This document shows positions 1 to 10,504 of a stretch of DNA of 64,000 nucleotides, one piece after another. This DNA comes from Neomelitea salexigens DSM 19753 (GTDB taxonomy: Bacteria > Pseudomonadota > Gammaproteobacteria > Pseudomonadales > Spongiibacteraceae). The stretch spans positions 186,001-250,000 of the forward strand of contig NZ_AULP01000002.1 of the NCBI RefSeq assembly GCF_000422345.1, written 5' to 3'. A model generated the notes under the pieces. It searched no databases. It was not told where the DNA came from and worked only from the letters and a program-made list of their open reading frames with translations. The position numbers were made by a program, and so were the translations under genes. Position 1 is the first letter of the stretch; every line of letters starts with the position of its first letter.

Positions 1-590
1 TAGAACAAGTGTCCCAGTTTGCCGGACTTTGTTGCCAGATACTTGGCATTATGGGGGTTTTGCCCAGTTTGCAAGGGCAGGCGTTCAACCACGTCGACGC
101 CCTGATCCGTCAGCGCATTGACCTTGCGAGGGTTGTTGGTCATCAAACGCACTTTGTTGATACCGAGCTCTTCGCACATGACTTTTAACAAGCTGTAGTC
201 ACGCATGTCTGCACCAAAGCCCAGGCGTTCGTTTGCCTCGACCGTATCGGCGCCTTCATCCTGAAGTTTGTAGGCGCGGATCTTATTCATCAGGCCAATG
301 CCGCGACCTTCTTGACGCAGATAGAAAATGGCGCCGCGACCTTCCTCGGCAATTTTCTCCATCGCCGCCTGAAGCTGGGAGCCACAGTCACAACGCATGC
401 TGAACAGGGCGTCACCCGTCAGACACTCTGAATGGATTCGGGCGAGCACAGGCGCACCGTCGCCGATATCACCAAGGCTTAATACAACGTGTTCTTTGCC
501 GAGTTCGGCGTCCTCGAAACCATGAATATCAAACACTCCCCAAGGGGTGGGAAGCTTGGAGGACTCAATAAAGCGGACCGCCACAGGCAT
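1..590 (-). CDS. ribA: GTP cyclohydrolase II (3' edge at window start)
   Basis: RibA converts GTP to 2,5-diamino-6-ribosylamino-pyrimidinone phosphate, formate and pyrophosphate, the first committed step of riboflavin synthesis in the cytosol. The frame has the start region [18 protein letters not shown], the zinc-binding [20 protein letters not shown] region with three cysteines, and the REGRGIGL nucleotide-binding segment. It ends in [11 protein letters not shown] with two bases of the next codon (TA) left, so either the stop lies one base outside the window or a few residues are missing. The 196 visible codons match the usual family length of about 196-205. The ATG follows GGAG with no spacing, so translation initiation is not typical, but MPV is the usual N-terminus in pseudomonads. 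It complements the RibBA at 25060, whose GTP cyclohydrolase half is degenerate. Confidence 0.95.
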   Translation of the reverse strand, partial: MPVAVRFIESSKLPTPWGVFDIHGFEDAELGKEHVVLSLGDIGDGAPVLARIHSECLTGDALFSMRCDCGSQLQAAMEKIAEEGRGAIFYLRQEGRGIGLMNKIRAYKLQDEGADTVEANERLGFGADMRDYSLLKVMCEELGINKVRLMTNNPRKVNALTDQGVDVVERLPLQTGQNPHNAKYLATKSGKLGHLF

Positions 591-667
591 CTCCAAGAAA
601 AAATCCGGTCGCGCATTTTAGCAGCGACGCGCGCAGCAGGCGAGCCAGAATACGTAATTGGGCAGCC

Positions 668-935
668 AGGGCCTGTTAACACTAATTGAGTTACGCCTGT
701 TGCGGCTAAAAATTCGCCAATCCAGGAATGAGAAGAGAGGTTTGCTTATTCCAAATGAGCGACGAATGACGACGAGTGGTGGATTTTTAGCAACAACCCA
801 GAGGGCTGGCGCCATTTTTGCCCCCAGCGTTGTTGTCGGTCGCTTGTTTGGGCCCACCAGACTTCGCTTCCTCCGCCTAGCTGGAGGCAAAAATGACCTC
901 CAGCAGGTGCATCTCAATTAGTGTTAACAGGCCCT
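668..935. repeat. MITE-like element with 23-bp perfect terminal inverted repeats
   Basis: Positions 668-690 (AGGGCCTGTTAACACTAATT...) and 913-935 are exact reverse complements over 23 bp, enclosing about 220 bp. Just inside, similarity between the arms continues imperfectly (about 60 percent over the next 20-25 bases), as in many MITEs, and a separate hairpin CTGGAGG/CCTCCAG lies at 881-887 and 897-903. No transposase fits in the element. It sits between divergently placed ribA and the 3' end of the retropepsin gene, whose TAG stop (934-936) overlaps the right tip. If the central unit 681-922 is removed with one copy of GTTAAC, the remainder reads GGGCCTGTTAACAGGCCCTAG, almost identical to 59663-59683. 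The element family is not recognised. Confidence 0.75.
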
Positions 936-1566
936 AGGGAGCACTTAAGGTCATAATACTGCCGCGTTCTTGAAGATCGACATGCTCTAGAAAGCTCATT
1001 CCCAGCAGTATTACATGGGGGTAGTCACCATCCACCACCACAGCGGGAATATGGTGGCGCTCAATGCCGCCTACCGCCAGTTTGTCCAGTTTCACCGCAA
1101 AGCCGCGGCTGACACCAGACGCGGTGGCAATGCTAACCACTGGCGCGTCGTCGTAGCGAATACCTAATTGGCGGGCATGGCGAGCGCTCATTGCTACCTT
1201 GGTGGCGCCGGTATCCACCACCGCCTCGGCGCTGCGACCATTGATCTGCAGACGAGTGCGATATTCACGATTGCTGTTGCGCTGCAACACCACTTCCTGG
1301 CGTTCGCTCTCGGCATACAGCGTGCCAATACGTTTATTGAGAGTGAGGCGGTGGGTTTTGCCTTGATAACGCACCTGAGCAAATCGTGAATTCGCCAACA
1401 GCACTTTGGCCCCACCCGGGTGGCTACTGCCGGTGCGCACCAACTGCTGCTGGCCATTAACCTCCAGCAGCACCGCGTTTTTAAATAGTCCGCGCACAAT
1501 CAATTCGCTGGCGCTGGCTGTCGTAGCCGCCACCATCAATACTGCAACTATCGCCAGCTGTTTCAT
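934..1566 (-). CDS. Periplasmic retropepsin-like aspartic protease (TIGR02281 type)
   Basis: A 210-residue secreted protein with an N-terminal signal peptide (about residues 1-19, ending ASAS). The aspartic protease signature VDTGAT lies at residues 117-122 and a second family motif, LLGMSFL, at 187-193, as in the clan AA retropepsin-like proteins that carry one catalytic Asp and act as dimers. The region before the protease domain (20-100) holds a short beta-rich segment. Substrate is unknown; in proteobacteria these proteins are periplasmic or inner-membrane facing. The gene is alone: the LysR gene upstream ends 96 bases away and an inverted-repeat element abuts its stop codon. The fold assignment is firm, the cellular role is not. 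Confidence 0.85.
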   Translation of the reverse strand: MKQLAIVAVLMVAATTASASELIVRGLFKNAVLLEVNGQQQLVRTGSSHPGGAKVLLANSRFAQVRYQGKTHRLTLNKRIGTLYAESERQEVVLQRNSNREYRTRLQINGRSAEAVVDTGATKVAMSARHARQLGIRYDDAPVVSIATASGVSRGFAVKLDKLAVGGIERHHIPAVVVDGDYPHVILLGMSFLEHVDLQERGSIMTLSAP

Positions 1567-1662
1567 ACGCGCGATCTCAAAAATGGCTCTGTCTGATTAC
1601 TGTGTTTGGCTACGCGCATAGTAGCACCCACACAGCGCAGGTCGATACGATATCTCCACAGC

Positions 1663-2580
1663 TTAGCCAGCACCCGGCAATCGCTGACGCCTGAGTAACT
1701 CAATAAACCAACGGTGCCCTGCATCGCCGTTCAGGCTTAGCGGCCACATCAGCCAGACGGGTATCGGCGGCACCGGCAATGGAAAAGGCAGAACCTGAAT
1801 ATCGTAGGCCTCTGCGTATCGTCTGGCGAGCTCGCGGGGCATAGACGCCAGGGCATCGGTTTGCTCGACCACCGACGGCATCGCCGCGAAGTGCTGAACA
1901 TGAAGGTCGACCCGACGCTCAAGCTTCTGCCCACCCAACGCCAGTTCCAGCTGGCTGCGGTAACGACTGCGCTGGCGCAGCAAAATGTGGCCCTCTGCAA
2001 AATACTGTTGCGCAGATAAACTACCAGAGATACGCGGGTGGGAACCGGCGGCAATCACTACCAGCTCTTGCTCACCCAATAGCGCCGAGCACACCTTGTC
2101 TGACTCGACACGCACAAAGTCAATCACCGCATCGTATTCCAAACGCGACAGGGCTTTGGCCACGTCCTGCTGATCCAGCACCTCATTACGTAAACTCAAC
2201 CCCTGCCCCGCCCTCTGCAATAGGCGCAGCAAAGGGCCCAGCGCCGCCATTTCCATGTAGCCGTCAGCGAGTAGGCTGAACTCGCGCTCAGCCGAGGTCG
2301 GCGAAAATGCCTGCTCCACACTGAGTGCTTCAGAAATCAGCGCGAGGGCCTCTGCGACGGCCGCCTGAGCCGCCATCGCTCGCGGCGTTGGCCGCATCCC
2401 GCTGCGGGTGCGCACAAATAGCTCGTCTTTCATGGTCAGCCGCAAGCGCTGCAAGGCTGCACTGACAGCCGGCTGGCTCATACCGAGTTGCTCCGCCACC
2501 CGGGACAAGTTTTGCTCGCGCAGCAGCGCTTCAAACACCGTGAGTAAATTAAGGTCGACCGAGCGTAAATTCAGCTTCAT
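1663..2580 (-). CDS. LysR family regulator (NodD/PcpR-like subgroup)
   Basis: A 305-residue transcription factor. Residues 5-65 form the winged helix-turn-helix (DLNLLTVFEALLREQNLSRV, SQPAVSAALQRLR) with the VDLN start typical of the NodD/LinR-like LysR subgroup; the remainder is the effector-binding type 2 periplasmic-binding fold. It is divergent from the fatty acid hydroxylase-like gene at 2674 with 93 bases between start codons, so the desaturase is the obvious candidate target. The shared region is AT-rich and contains no operator that can be assigned by eye. The ligand is unknown. Confidence 0.88.
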   Translation of the reverse strand: MKLNLRSVDLNLLTVFEALLREQNLSRVAEQLGMSQPAVSAALQRLRLTMKDELFVRTRSGMRPTPRAMAAQAAVAEALALISEALSVEQAFSPTSAEREFSLLADGYMEMAALGPLLRLLQRAGQGLSLRNEVLDQQDVAKALSRLEYDAVIDFVRVESDKVCSALLGEQELVVIAAGSHPRISGSLSAQQYFAEGHILLRQRSRYRSQLELALGGQKLERRVDLHVQHFAAMPSVVEQTDALASMPRELARRYAEAYDIQVLPFPLPVPPIPVWLMWPLSLNGDAGHRWFIELLRRQRLPGAG

Positions 2581-2673
2581 AAATAATAGATATATAAATT
2601 ATCAAATTTACAAATACCCTAAATCCCGTAATCTGTCCACATCAGCCGCATATAACAGTAATCAGGAGCTGCC

Positions 2674-3534
2674 ATGACACTGCAACCCGCGCATTTCGTG
2701 ACACTATTTATAATTGTTTTTGCCCTATGGGAATGGCTCAGTGGCCGCGCCCGCGCCGAGCGCAAAAGCAAGGAAGATTGGCAAATGGCGGGCTTGAGTG
2801 CCGCCGGCATGGTGCTTATCCAACGGCCAGCACTGCTGTTTGGCATCGCTTGGATCGCAGGCCTCATCATTCCTCAGTATCAGGGCGGCCTAAGTTGGTT
2901 GGTAAGTGATTACTTCTGGCTAACACTCATCGGCTACATTGCTTTAGAGGAACTGTTCCACGGCCTTGGACACTGGTTTGCCCACGCCCGCCGGCCCAAA
3001 TCGCGCTGGCTACAACGCCTGCAAGGCCTCTACAAGATCGGCCATCGCCCGCACCATTTGTCGGGCGGTAACGACGGCAAGGGGCAATTAACGGTGACGC
3101 AGACCTTTGTCGAGCACTGGCTTTGGTGGTTCATCATGCCCAATTACTGGTTCCAGTTTTTGGCTCTATACCTGGGGCTCACAGAGGTGTTTATTATCGG
3201 CACGCTGTTCAAAGGCCTGTGGGCGGCTCACAACCACGTGAACTGGAACTATGACCTGTATTTCCTCAACCACCGCTGGGCCTGGGTGAGAAATAGTATG
3301 TACGCCCTGTGCCACATTTTCACCTTTCCGACGCAGCACCACCATCACCATGCCCGTGGCAAAAACTCAGGGAGCAACCTATGCAACCTGTTAGCGATCT
3401 ACGATTGGTTGTTGTTCGGCACATTGGTGATCGAGCGCGAGAAGCCCAAGGTCTATGGCTGGCGCCAAACCCCCGAAGAGGAGCACAGCGCCTTATACCG
3501 CTACTTTTACACCGACCTTGCTAAGCTTCGCTAG
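2674..3534 (+). CDS. Fatty acid hydroxylase / sterol desaturase family membrane protein
   Basis: A 286-residue integral membrane di-iron enzyme candidate. Hydrophobic segments lie near residues 6-22, 40-68, 80-95 and 150-182. The histidine clusters of the family are present: H96, H100 and H104 in the HGLGHWFAH stretch, HRPHH at 124-128, H186/H188, and a dense QHHHHH run at 221-226. AGGAG at 2664-2668, five bases before ATG, supports the start. The family uses O2 and electrons to hydroxylate or desaturate lipid or sterol substrates; the substrate here cannot be told. The gene is divergent from a LysR regulator and converges on thiDE, the two stop regions overlapping by four bases (3531-3534). 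Confidence 0.85.
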   Translation: MTLQPAHFVTLFIIVFALWEWLSGRARAERKSKEDWQMAGLSAAGMVLIQRPALLFGIAWIAGLIIPQYQGGLSWLVSDYFWLTLIGYIALEELFHGLGHWFAHARRPKSRWLQRLQGLYKIGHRPHHLSGGNDGKGQLTVTQTFVEHWLWWFIMPNYWFQFLALYLGLTEVFIIGTLFKGLWAAHNHVNWNYDLYFLNHRWAWVRNSMYALCHIFTFPTQHHHHHARGKNSGSNLCNLLAIYDWLLFGTLVIEREKPKVYGWRQTPEEEHSALYRYFYTDLAKLR

Positions 3535-4997
3535 TGAAGCGCCAGTAATTCGGCGACCACCGCCTCAGGGTCATCCGCCTCGGTAATCGCGGTGATCATC
3601 GCACAGCTCCCAACGCCCGTCGCCAGCACGTCGGAGGCCCGACGGCGGTCGATCCCGCCTATCGCAGTGAGGGTATAACGAGGAGACAGAATATCGACCC
3701 AGCGCCTGAGTTGGGTCAGGCCCTGGGCCCCAAAGCGCATCACCTTGCTGGTCGTCGGATAGACCGGACCAATCGCGATATAACTGGGTGACAGCGCATG
3801 CGCACGAGCGATTTCATAGTAGCTGTGCGTGCTCACGCCCAAGCGCAAGCCGGCAGCGGCGATAGCGCCGATGTCGGCAATATCCAGGTCTTCCTGACCC
3901 AGGTGTACGCCATAGGCTCCGGCGTCAATCGCCTGACGCCAGTAATCATTAATAAACACCCGCGCGCCGTATTGTTGGCCCAGTGCAACAGCACGCCGAA
4001 TTTCCTCATCGAGATTGCTCTGCTCGGGGATTTTAATGCGCAACTGGATCGTTTTAACACCGGCACGTAGCAAGCGCTCCAGCCACTCACTGCTATCCAC
4101 CACCGGGTACAAACCCAGTTCACCACCACAATCGGGAAACGCCTGAATCGGCGCGGCGGGCAACTGCCGACTCAAACGGGGAAAGTCCTCCAGCCGCTGA
4201 GGCCAGCCCAGGTGTACAACCGGGCCGGGGCCACCACCGAGCTGCACAGACAAACGTAGTCCCTGACTGACATAGGCCTTAGCAATGACTAAGGCATCAG
4301 CCAGTTCGTAGCCACGAGCGATCAGCGCCGCTATCGCCGACGATAGTGTACAGCCAGTGCCGTGGGTATTGAGGGTGTCGATGTTTTCACCACTCAGCCA
4401 GAAGCCACTCTCGCCATCGGTCCAATAGTCGTGACGACAGCCATCATCGGTGCTCAGGTGCCCGCCGGTTAGCAGCACAGAACGGGCGCCTAACACTACG
4501 ATATCCTGGGCGGCACGCTCTACGTCAGCCGGGGAGTTAATCTCACGGTTGAGCAGGGTTTCAGCTTCGCTGATGTTCGGGGTCAGTAGGTCGGCGCGCG
4601 GCAAGATTTTTTCGATCAGCGCCTCGCTGACACCGTCCTCCATCAACTGACCGCCACTGGTAGACACCATAACGGGGTCGCAAACCACAAAGCCGCGATA
4701 GTCAGCCAGGTACTTTGCCACCATCTCAACAACATCTTCGCCGCCGAGCATCCCCAGTTTTATCGCCGCCGCTTGCAGGTCACTGTCGAGCGCATTAATT
4801 TGCGCGGCAAGCGCTCGACGCGGCGTAATGGCCACATGCCCAACAGTAAAACTATTTTGCGCCGTTAATGCAGTAACCACTGAACAGCCGTGCACGCCAA
4901 AATCGTGAAAGCTGACCAAGTCCGCCTGAATACCGGCTCCGCCACCGGAATCCGAGCCGGCAATCGTCCATGCAATGGGCTTTGAATGACTCGCCAT
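3531..4997 (-). CDS. thiDE: ThiD-ThiE fusion: HMP(-P) kinase / thiamine-phosphate synthase
   Basis: A 488-residue bifunctional enzyme. Residues 1-265 are ThiD, which phosphorylates hydroxymethylpyrimidine twice: GSDSGGGAGIQAD near 14-26, CDPVM near 106-110, and the anion-hole motif GTGCT at 213-217. Residues 290-488 are ThiE, which joins HMP-PP and thiazole phosphate to form thiamine phosphate: QLR near 318-320, GVHLGQEDL at 363-371, GPVYPTTSK at 410-418 and AIGGI at 445-449. Both catalytic halves look intact. It is the last gene of the TPP-riboswitch-led operon, 36 bases after the glutathione S-transferase gene. ThiD-ThiE fusions are known in several bacterial groups. A ribosome-binding AAGG precedes the ATG by four bases. 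Confidence 0.95.
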   Translation of the reverse strand: MASHSKPIAWTIAGSDSGGGAGIQADLVSFHDFGVHGCSVVTALTAQNSFTVGHVAITPRRALAAQINALDSDLQAAAIKLGMLGGEDVVEMVAKYLADYRGFVVCDPVMVSTSGGQLMEDGVSEALIEKILPRADLLTPNISEAETLLNREINSPADVERAAQDIVVLGARSVLLTGGHLSTDDGCRHDYWTDGESGFWLSGENIDTLNTHGTGCTLSSAIAALIARGYELADALVIAKAYVSQGLRLSVQLGGGPGPVVHLGWPQRLEDFPRLSRQLPAAPIQAFPDCGGELGLYPVVDSSEWLERLLRAGVKTIQLRIKIPEQSNLDEEIRRAVALGQQYGARVFINDYWRQAIDAGAYGVHLGQEDLDIADIGAIAAAGLRLGVSTHSYYEIARAHALSPSYIAIGPVYPTTSKVMRFGAQGLTQLRRWVDILSPRYTLTAIGGIDRRRASDVLATGVGSCAMITAITEADDPEAVVAELLALH

Positions 4998-5033
4998 AAG
5001 GCCTTTTTACCTCTGATTAACCGTTGGAGCTTC

Positions 5034-5669
5034 CTACTCTGGACGAAATATGGCTTCGGCCTTGAACCACATCGGCCGGTCGCGCAGACGCAATAGATAT
5101 GCCTGAATATTGGCGTAGGGGCCAAGCACATCGCCACCCGAAGGCCCGGGAATCAGCGGCGAATCAAGCATCATTAGCGGAAAGGCCACCATAATATCGG
5201 CAGCGCTAAATTCACCGGCAATGTACTCTCTGTTCGCCAGCAACTTCTCCATGTACCCGAGTACCGTATCGAATTCACCGTGCACAAAGCTATTGTAGGC
5301 CGGGTTATCCACCCCACTCATACCGGCGATCATATTCATCAGCACTGGCGTCATCAGCGTTGACTCGGCCGCATGAAGCCAGTGCAGATACTCAATATAT
5401 TCCGGTGTCCCGGCGGCCGGCCGCAGCCGACCCTCGCCATACTTGTCGAGCAAATATTCCACGATGGCGCCGGATTCCGGGATCACCATGCCATCATCTT
5501 CAATGACCGGTGCTTTCCCCATCGGGCTGACCTCCCAAAGCGACGGTGGCGAGCGGAATGTCTCTGGGTCGCGGTCATGTTTGACCAGCTGATACTCCAG
5601 ACCGAGCTCCTCCGCCAACCAAATAATTCGATCTGAACGAGAGAGACCAAGATGATGGATCGTTAACAT
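5034..5669 (-). CDS. Glutathione S-transferase family protein inside the thiamine operon
   Basis: A 211-residue cytosolic protein with an N-terminal thioredoxin-like GST domain (residues 1-80; SPMGKAPVIEDDGMVIPESGA is the glutathione-binding region with the conserved cis-Pro and ES motif) and an all-helical C-terminal domain (90-205). The likely catalytic residue near the N-terminus is a serine (GLSRSDR). AGGAAGG four bases before the ATG supports the start. It lies between thiG (100 bases upstream) and thiDE (36 bases downstream), same strand, so it is probably cotranscribed under the TPP riboswitch. No thiamine function is known for GSTs; it may be a passenger, a detoxifier, or have an own promoter in the 100-base gap. 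Confidence 0.88.
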   Translation of the reverse strand: MLTIHHLGLSRSDRIIWLAEELGLEYQLVKHDRDPETFRSPPSLWEVSPMGKAPVIEDDGMVIPESGAIVEYLLDKYGEGRLRPAAGTPEYIEYLHWLHAAESTLMTPVLMNMIAGMSGVDNPAYNSFVHGEFDTVLGYMEKLLANREYIAGEFSAADIMVAFPLMMLDSPLIPGPSGGDVLGPYANIQAYLLRLRDRPMWFKAEAIFRPE

Positions 5670-5769
5670 GAAGCCTTCCTATGCTGAAATGGATTGGGGC
5701 GCGAAACCCGCCTACCATTGATAATAGCAGCGCTTTGCTATCGGTACCGGCCTCGCGCCGCGGTGATGT

Positions 5770-6567
5770 TTATTGGTGCCAAAACGGCATACCGAGCGTC
5801 GGTGTCGACGGTGAGGCGGTTTGCCGAGCTGGCATCGCTCCTGCACGATACGCCTTGCGGCCCGCAGAGAGTGCATCGCGAAACGCCTCGGCCATAGTAA
5901 CGGGCTGGCTGGCCTGGGCAACCGCGGTATTGAGCAATATGCCGTCGTATCCGAGCTCCATAGCCTGTACGGCATGGGACGGTTTACCAATGCCCGCATC
6001 CACGATCAACGGCAGCGACGGCAAGCGCTCACGAATGGTTTGTAAGTTGTAGGGGTTCATTAGCCCCCTGCCCGTACCAATTGGAGAGCCCCAGGGCATC
6101 AGCACTTCACAGCCGGCATCGCGCAGACGCTGGCAAACAACCAGGTCGTCAGTGCAATACGGGAAGACCTTAAAGCCCATCTTGCTCAATTGCTGGGCCG
6201 CTTCGATGGTGGCTATTGGATCCGGCTGCAAATTGTAGTCGTCACCAACAACTTCCAACTTCAACCAGTCCGTCTCAAAAAGCTCGCGGCTCATTTGCGC
6301 GAGCGTCACCGCCTCTTTCACGGTGTGACAGCCGGCTGTGTTCGGCAACAGGGTTTTACCAAGGCTTTTAATTTGCTGCCAAAATGCCTCTCCACCGCCA
6401 TGTTCAGGCGACTGACGGCGCAGACCGACGGTAATAATTTCGGCGCCCGAGGCCAAAATAGCCTCGCACATCACCTGCGGTGACGGATACAGCGCACTCC
6501 CTATCAACAGGCGACTGGTAAACGACTTACCGTAGAGGCTCCACGAGTCCTGCCGATCTACAGACAT
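5770..6567 (-). CDS. thiG: Thiazole synthase
   Basis: ThiG builds the thiazole phosphate ring of thiamine from deoxyxylulose phosphate, dehydroglycine and ThiS thiocarboxylate. The 265-residue TIM barrel has the family landmarks: LIGSALYPS near 20-28, [15 protein letters not shown] near 74-88, the WLKLEVV segment carrying the Schiff-base lysine near residue 102, [13 protein letters not shown] (here [13 protein letters not shown]) and [23 protein letters not shown] precedes the ATG. It follows thiS by 32 bases. Dehydroglycine is presumably supplied by the ThiO encoded upstream, since no thiH is present in the window. Confidence 0.96.
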   Translation of the reverse strand: MSVDRQDSWSLYGKSFTSRLLIGSALYPSPQVMCEAILASGAEIITVGLRRQSPEHGGGEAFWQQIKSLGKTLLPNTAGCHTVKEAVTLAQMSRELFETDWLKLEVVGDDYNLQPDPIATIEAAQQLSKMGFKVFPYCTDDLVVCQRLRDAGCEVLMPWGSPIGTGRGLMNPYNLQTIRERLPSLPLIVDAGIGKPSHAVQAMELGYDGILLNTAVAQASQPVTMAEAFRDALSAGRKAYRAGAMPARQTASPSTPTLGMPFWHQ

Positions 6568-6599
6568 GCTTTATTCCTCAATTTTCGAGCAAACGAGTG

Positions 6600-6803
6600 C
6601 TAGCCACCTTGCACGGGTGCCAGTACGTCTAGCTGATCGCCATCACACAGGCGGTGCTCGCCATAGCGTGAACGCGGCACAAAATCACCGTTTACGGCAA
6701 CCGCAACCTTGCCACTTTCAAAGCCCCACTCTGCAAGCAGCGCCGCCAGGGACTTCTGCTTGTCGCACTGCTTCTGCTGATTGTTCACACTGACGGCGAT
6801 CAT
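6600..6803 (-). CDS. thiS: Sulfur carrier protein ThiS
   Basis: A 67-residue ubiquitin-like protein ending in the diglycine tail (APVQGG) that is adenylated and converted to a thiocarboxylate before sulfur transfer to the thiazole. Length, the VNGDFVPRS segment and the terminal GG fit the family. Its ATG overlaps the thiO stop codon by four bases (ATGA), so the two are translationally coupled. The activating enzyme ThiF is not in this window. Confidence 0.95.
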   Translation of the reverse strand: MIAVSVNNQQKQCDKQKSLAALLAEWGFESGKVAVAVNGDFVPRSRYGEHRLCDGDQLDVLAPVQGG

Positions 6804-7876
6804 GACACTTGGACCCGTTCACACATACCTTGATCAAACTTTTCCAATGCCTGCTCCACGACATGAGGACTGAGCAGGTAGCCGTGGCGATAGAGGCCGT
6901 TCACTACCAAACGGCCCGGCTCAGCCATAACCACCGGTAGATTGTTTGGCATCGCCGGCCGGCAATGCGACCAGGCATGCTCTACCTCCGCTTCCGCAAA
7001 ACCACTGTGCAAGCTGTACAGCGCCGACAGCAACTCCAAATGGCTGCGCACTGTCACCGGCGCCATCGACTCGCTCTCGATCTCCGTGGCACCAATCACA
7101 TAGCGATTGTCCGGCCGCGGCGCGATGTAGAGCTTGTAGCGCGGGTGCATCAAGCGCACTGGACGCTGTAAGTTCACCTCTGGTGCACGCAGCCACAATA
7201 CCTCACCGCGCACGCCCCGCAGCCCCGCCAACTGCCCCTTGGCACCAATCCCGCGGCAATCGACAACGCAATCAAAATCTTGCCAGCGGCCCTGCGCATA
7301 CAGACGCCCCGGCTCAATATCAGTAACGTCGACGTGCTCGTGCCACTGGCCTGACAGTTTGGCGATGGCGTGATCGAGAGCACGAAGTAGCGCGCTATTA
7401 TCGAGGTAGCCCTCGTGGGGCAGAAACAAACCGTTGCGATAACGACCCGCTAACTCCGGCTCAAGTTCCGCGAGGCGCGCCGCAGTAAGTTGCTCAACAT
7501 CGGCCAAATTATCGGGCACTACCGCCTGCAACTGCTGGAGAAAGTGCGCCAGGGTGGACTGATCCAGTTCGTGCGCAACAACCACACTGCCATCAACGCG
7601 GCATGTGATATTCACGCCGGTTGCTTCGCTCAGCTCAGCAATGTGCTGTGGCCACCACGCGAGAGCGCGCAAGCCCCAGTCGAAAACCTGACGCTCGGCG
7701 CTCGCCACTTCCGTGTACGGCGCCAGCATCGACGCGGCGATGCGCGCCGCGCTCTGCTCGGCAGCGCGACTGCCGCGCTCAAAGATGCAGAGCCGGTGCC
7801 CACGCTGCAGCAATTTCCAAGCGAGCAAGCGCCCGAGCAAACCGCCACCAACAACGGCAATAGACATTGCGCTCAT
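6800..7876 (-). CDS. thiO: Glycine oxidase ThiO
   Basis: A 358-residue FAD-dependent amine oxidase that oxidises glycine to iminoglycine (dehydroglycine) for thiazole formation. The dinucleotide-binding motif VVGGGLLG lies at residues 8-15, followed by the ERGSRAAEQSAARIAASMLAP region and the C-terminal GLYRHGYLLSPHV segment typical of ThiO. It replaces the oxygen-sensitive ThiH, which agrees with an aerobic organism. It starts seven bases after the thiC stop and overlaps thiS by four bases. Confidence 0.93.
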   Translation of the reverse strand: MSAMSIAVVGGGLLGRLLAWKLLQRGHRLCIFERGSRAAEQSAARIAASMLAPYTEVASAERQVFDWGLRALAWWPQHIAELSEATGVNITCRVDGSVVVAHELDQSTLAHFLQQLQAVVPDNLADVEQLTAARLAELEPELAGRYRNGLFLPHEGYLDNSALLRALDHAIAKLSGQWHEHVDVTDIEPGRLYAQGRWQDFDCVVDCRGIGAKGQLAGLRGVRGEVLWLRAPEVNLQRPVRLMHPRYKLYIAPRPDNRYVIGATEIESESMAPVTVRSHLELLSALYSLHSGFAEAEVEHAWSHCRPAMPNNLPVVMAEPGRLVVNGLYRHGYLLSPHVVEQALEKFDQGMCERVQVS

Positions 7877-7882
7877 GCGCGC

Positions 7883-9793
<1,911 letters not shown>

Positions 9794-9849
9794 TCAGTGT
9801 TGTAAACACAGGGAGCAGATCGTCAGTAGAGACGGAATATGACTGAGGC

Positions 9850-9952
9850 GACCTTGTTCCCTACGCTGGCATTATCCAGATCAGGTGCAACGGGACTCGC
9901 TACGCGATCTCAGCCCTGGCCAATTTGGCCGTGACGGGCGCCCCGACAAGAG
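9850..9952 (-). promoter_or_regulatory. TPP riboswitch (THI element) in the thiC leader
   Basis: Read on the minus strand, the leader contains the hallmark blocks of the thiamine pyrophosphate aptamer in order: CGGGGCGCC near 9946-9938, GGCTGAGA near 9917-9910, CCCGTTGCACCTGATCTGG near 9894-9876, and ATAATGCCAGCGTAGGGAA near 9875-9857. The only change from the commonest form is GTTGCACC for GTTGAACC. Binding of TPP should repress the downstream thiC-thiO-thiS-thiG-GST-thiDE operon. No clear rho-independent terminator lies between aptamer and start codon, so control of translation initiation through the G-rich Shine-Dalgarno is more likely, which is usual in proteobacteria. Confidence 0.95.
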
Positions 9953-10025
9953 TTTGTCAGTGTAGGGTGGGGGCAAAGCAATGGCAAGAGGCAAGCGGCT
10001 TGGCGCCTCACCAACAACGAGCCAT

Positions 10026-10053
10026 AAAAAAAAGCCGCTACAGCGGCTTTTTT
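10026..10053. terminator. Bidirectional rho-independent terminator
   Basis: The stem AAAAGCCGC (10030-10038) pairs with GCGGCTTTT (10043-10051) around TACA, flanked by an A-run on the left and a T-run on the right. It ends the minus-strand transcript of the small DUF6447-like gene and shields the thiamine promoter region from it. Confidence 0.9.
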
Positions 10054-10072
10054 ACTCGGCTTACACAAGCGA

Positions 10073-10276
10073 TTATTGATTCACTTTTGGCAGGGCTTCT
10101 GACAATGCGCGAGCATAGGCATTGCGGGCTGTTTGCAGTACTGCCAAATCCTGTTGAGTTGTCGCGATCTTTTGATCGGCTACTCGCACATTCATAAGCT
10201 GATTTTTGGCTTCACTACTCAGTGATTCCAAGTCGTATTCTTTTCCATCAATAGTAATGGTTTGAGCTTGCGTCAT
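10073..10276 (-). CDS. Small DUF6447-like protein near the type I secretion locus
   Basis: A 67-residue soluble protein: an N-terminal beta-like segment TITIDGKEYDLESL followed by a long alpha helix (about residues 20-60) ending ALSEALPKVNQ. The KxYDLxxLSxEAKxQLxxxxxAxQ pattern is what I recall for DUF6447, a family of unknown function; the assignment is from memory. The gene has its own 228-base AT-rich upstream region and a strong terminator, so it is transcribed alone, but it is codirectional with the secretion cluster. GGAATTTTAATC precedes the ATG. A role as a small chaperone or partner of the secreted protein is speculation. Confidence 0.65.
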   Translation of the reverse strand: MTQAQTITIDGKEYDLESLSSEAKNQLMNVRVADQKIATTQQDLAVLQTARNAYARALSEALPKVNQ

Positions 10277-10504
10277 GATTAAAATTCCTTTTTTACTGTT
10301 TACAATCCATTGTTACCTTCCAAGCACCTCATTAGTCGTATTTAAAAAAACCATTGAGACACATTCCAGCACATTTAAACGCGCTTCCAAGTAAACTGCC
10401 GCTTATTAATTTATAGCAAAGCGCTAATACTTTGACGCAACAAATTTACCAGCTTTAAGGCATTGCCTCAAACAGAATTCATATAACCTTTCCGAGTACA
10501 TCAC

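Noticed and set aside
658-921. 87-codon plus-strand open frame in the inverted-repeat element
   Set aside because: It spans the terminal repeats and hairpin of the element, has no ribosome-binding site and an Arg/Leu-rich shadow-type composition.
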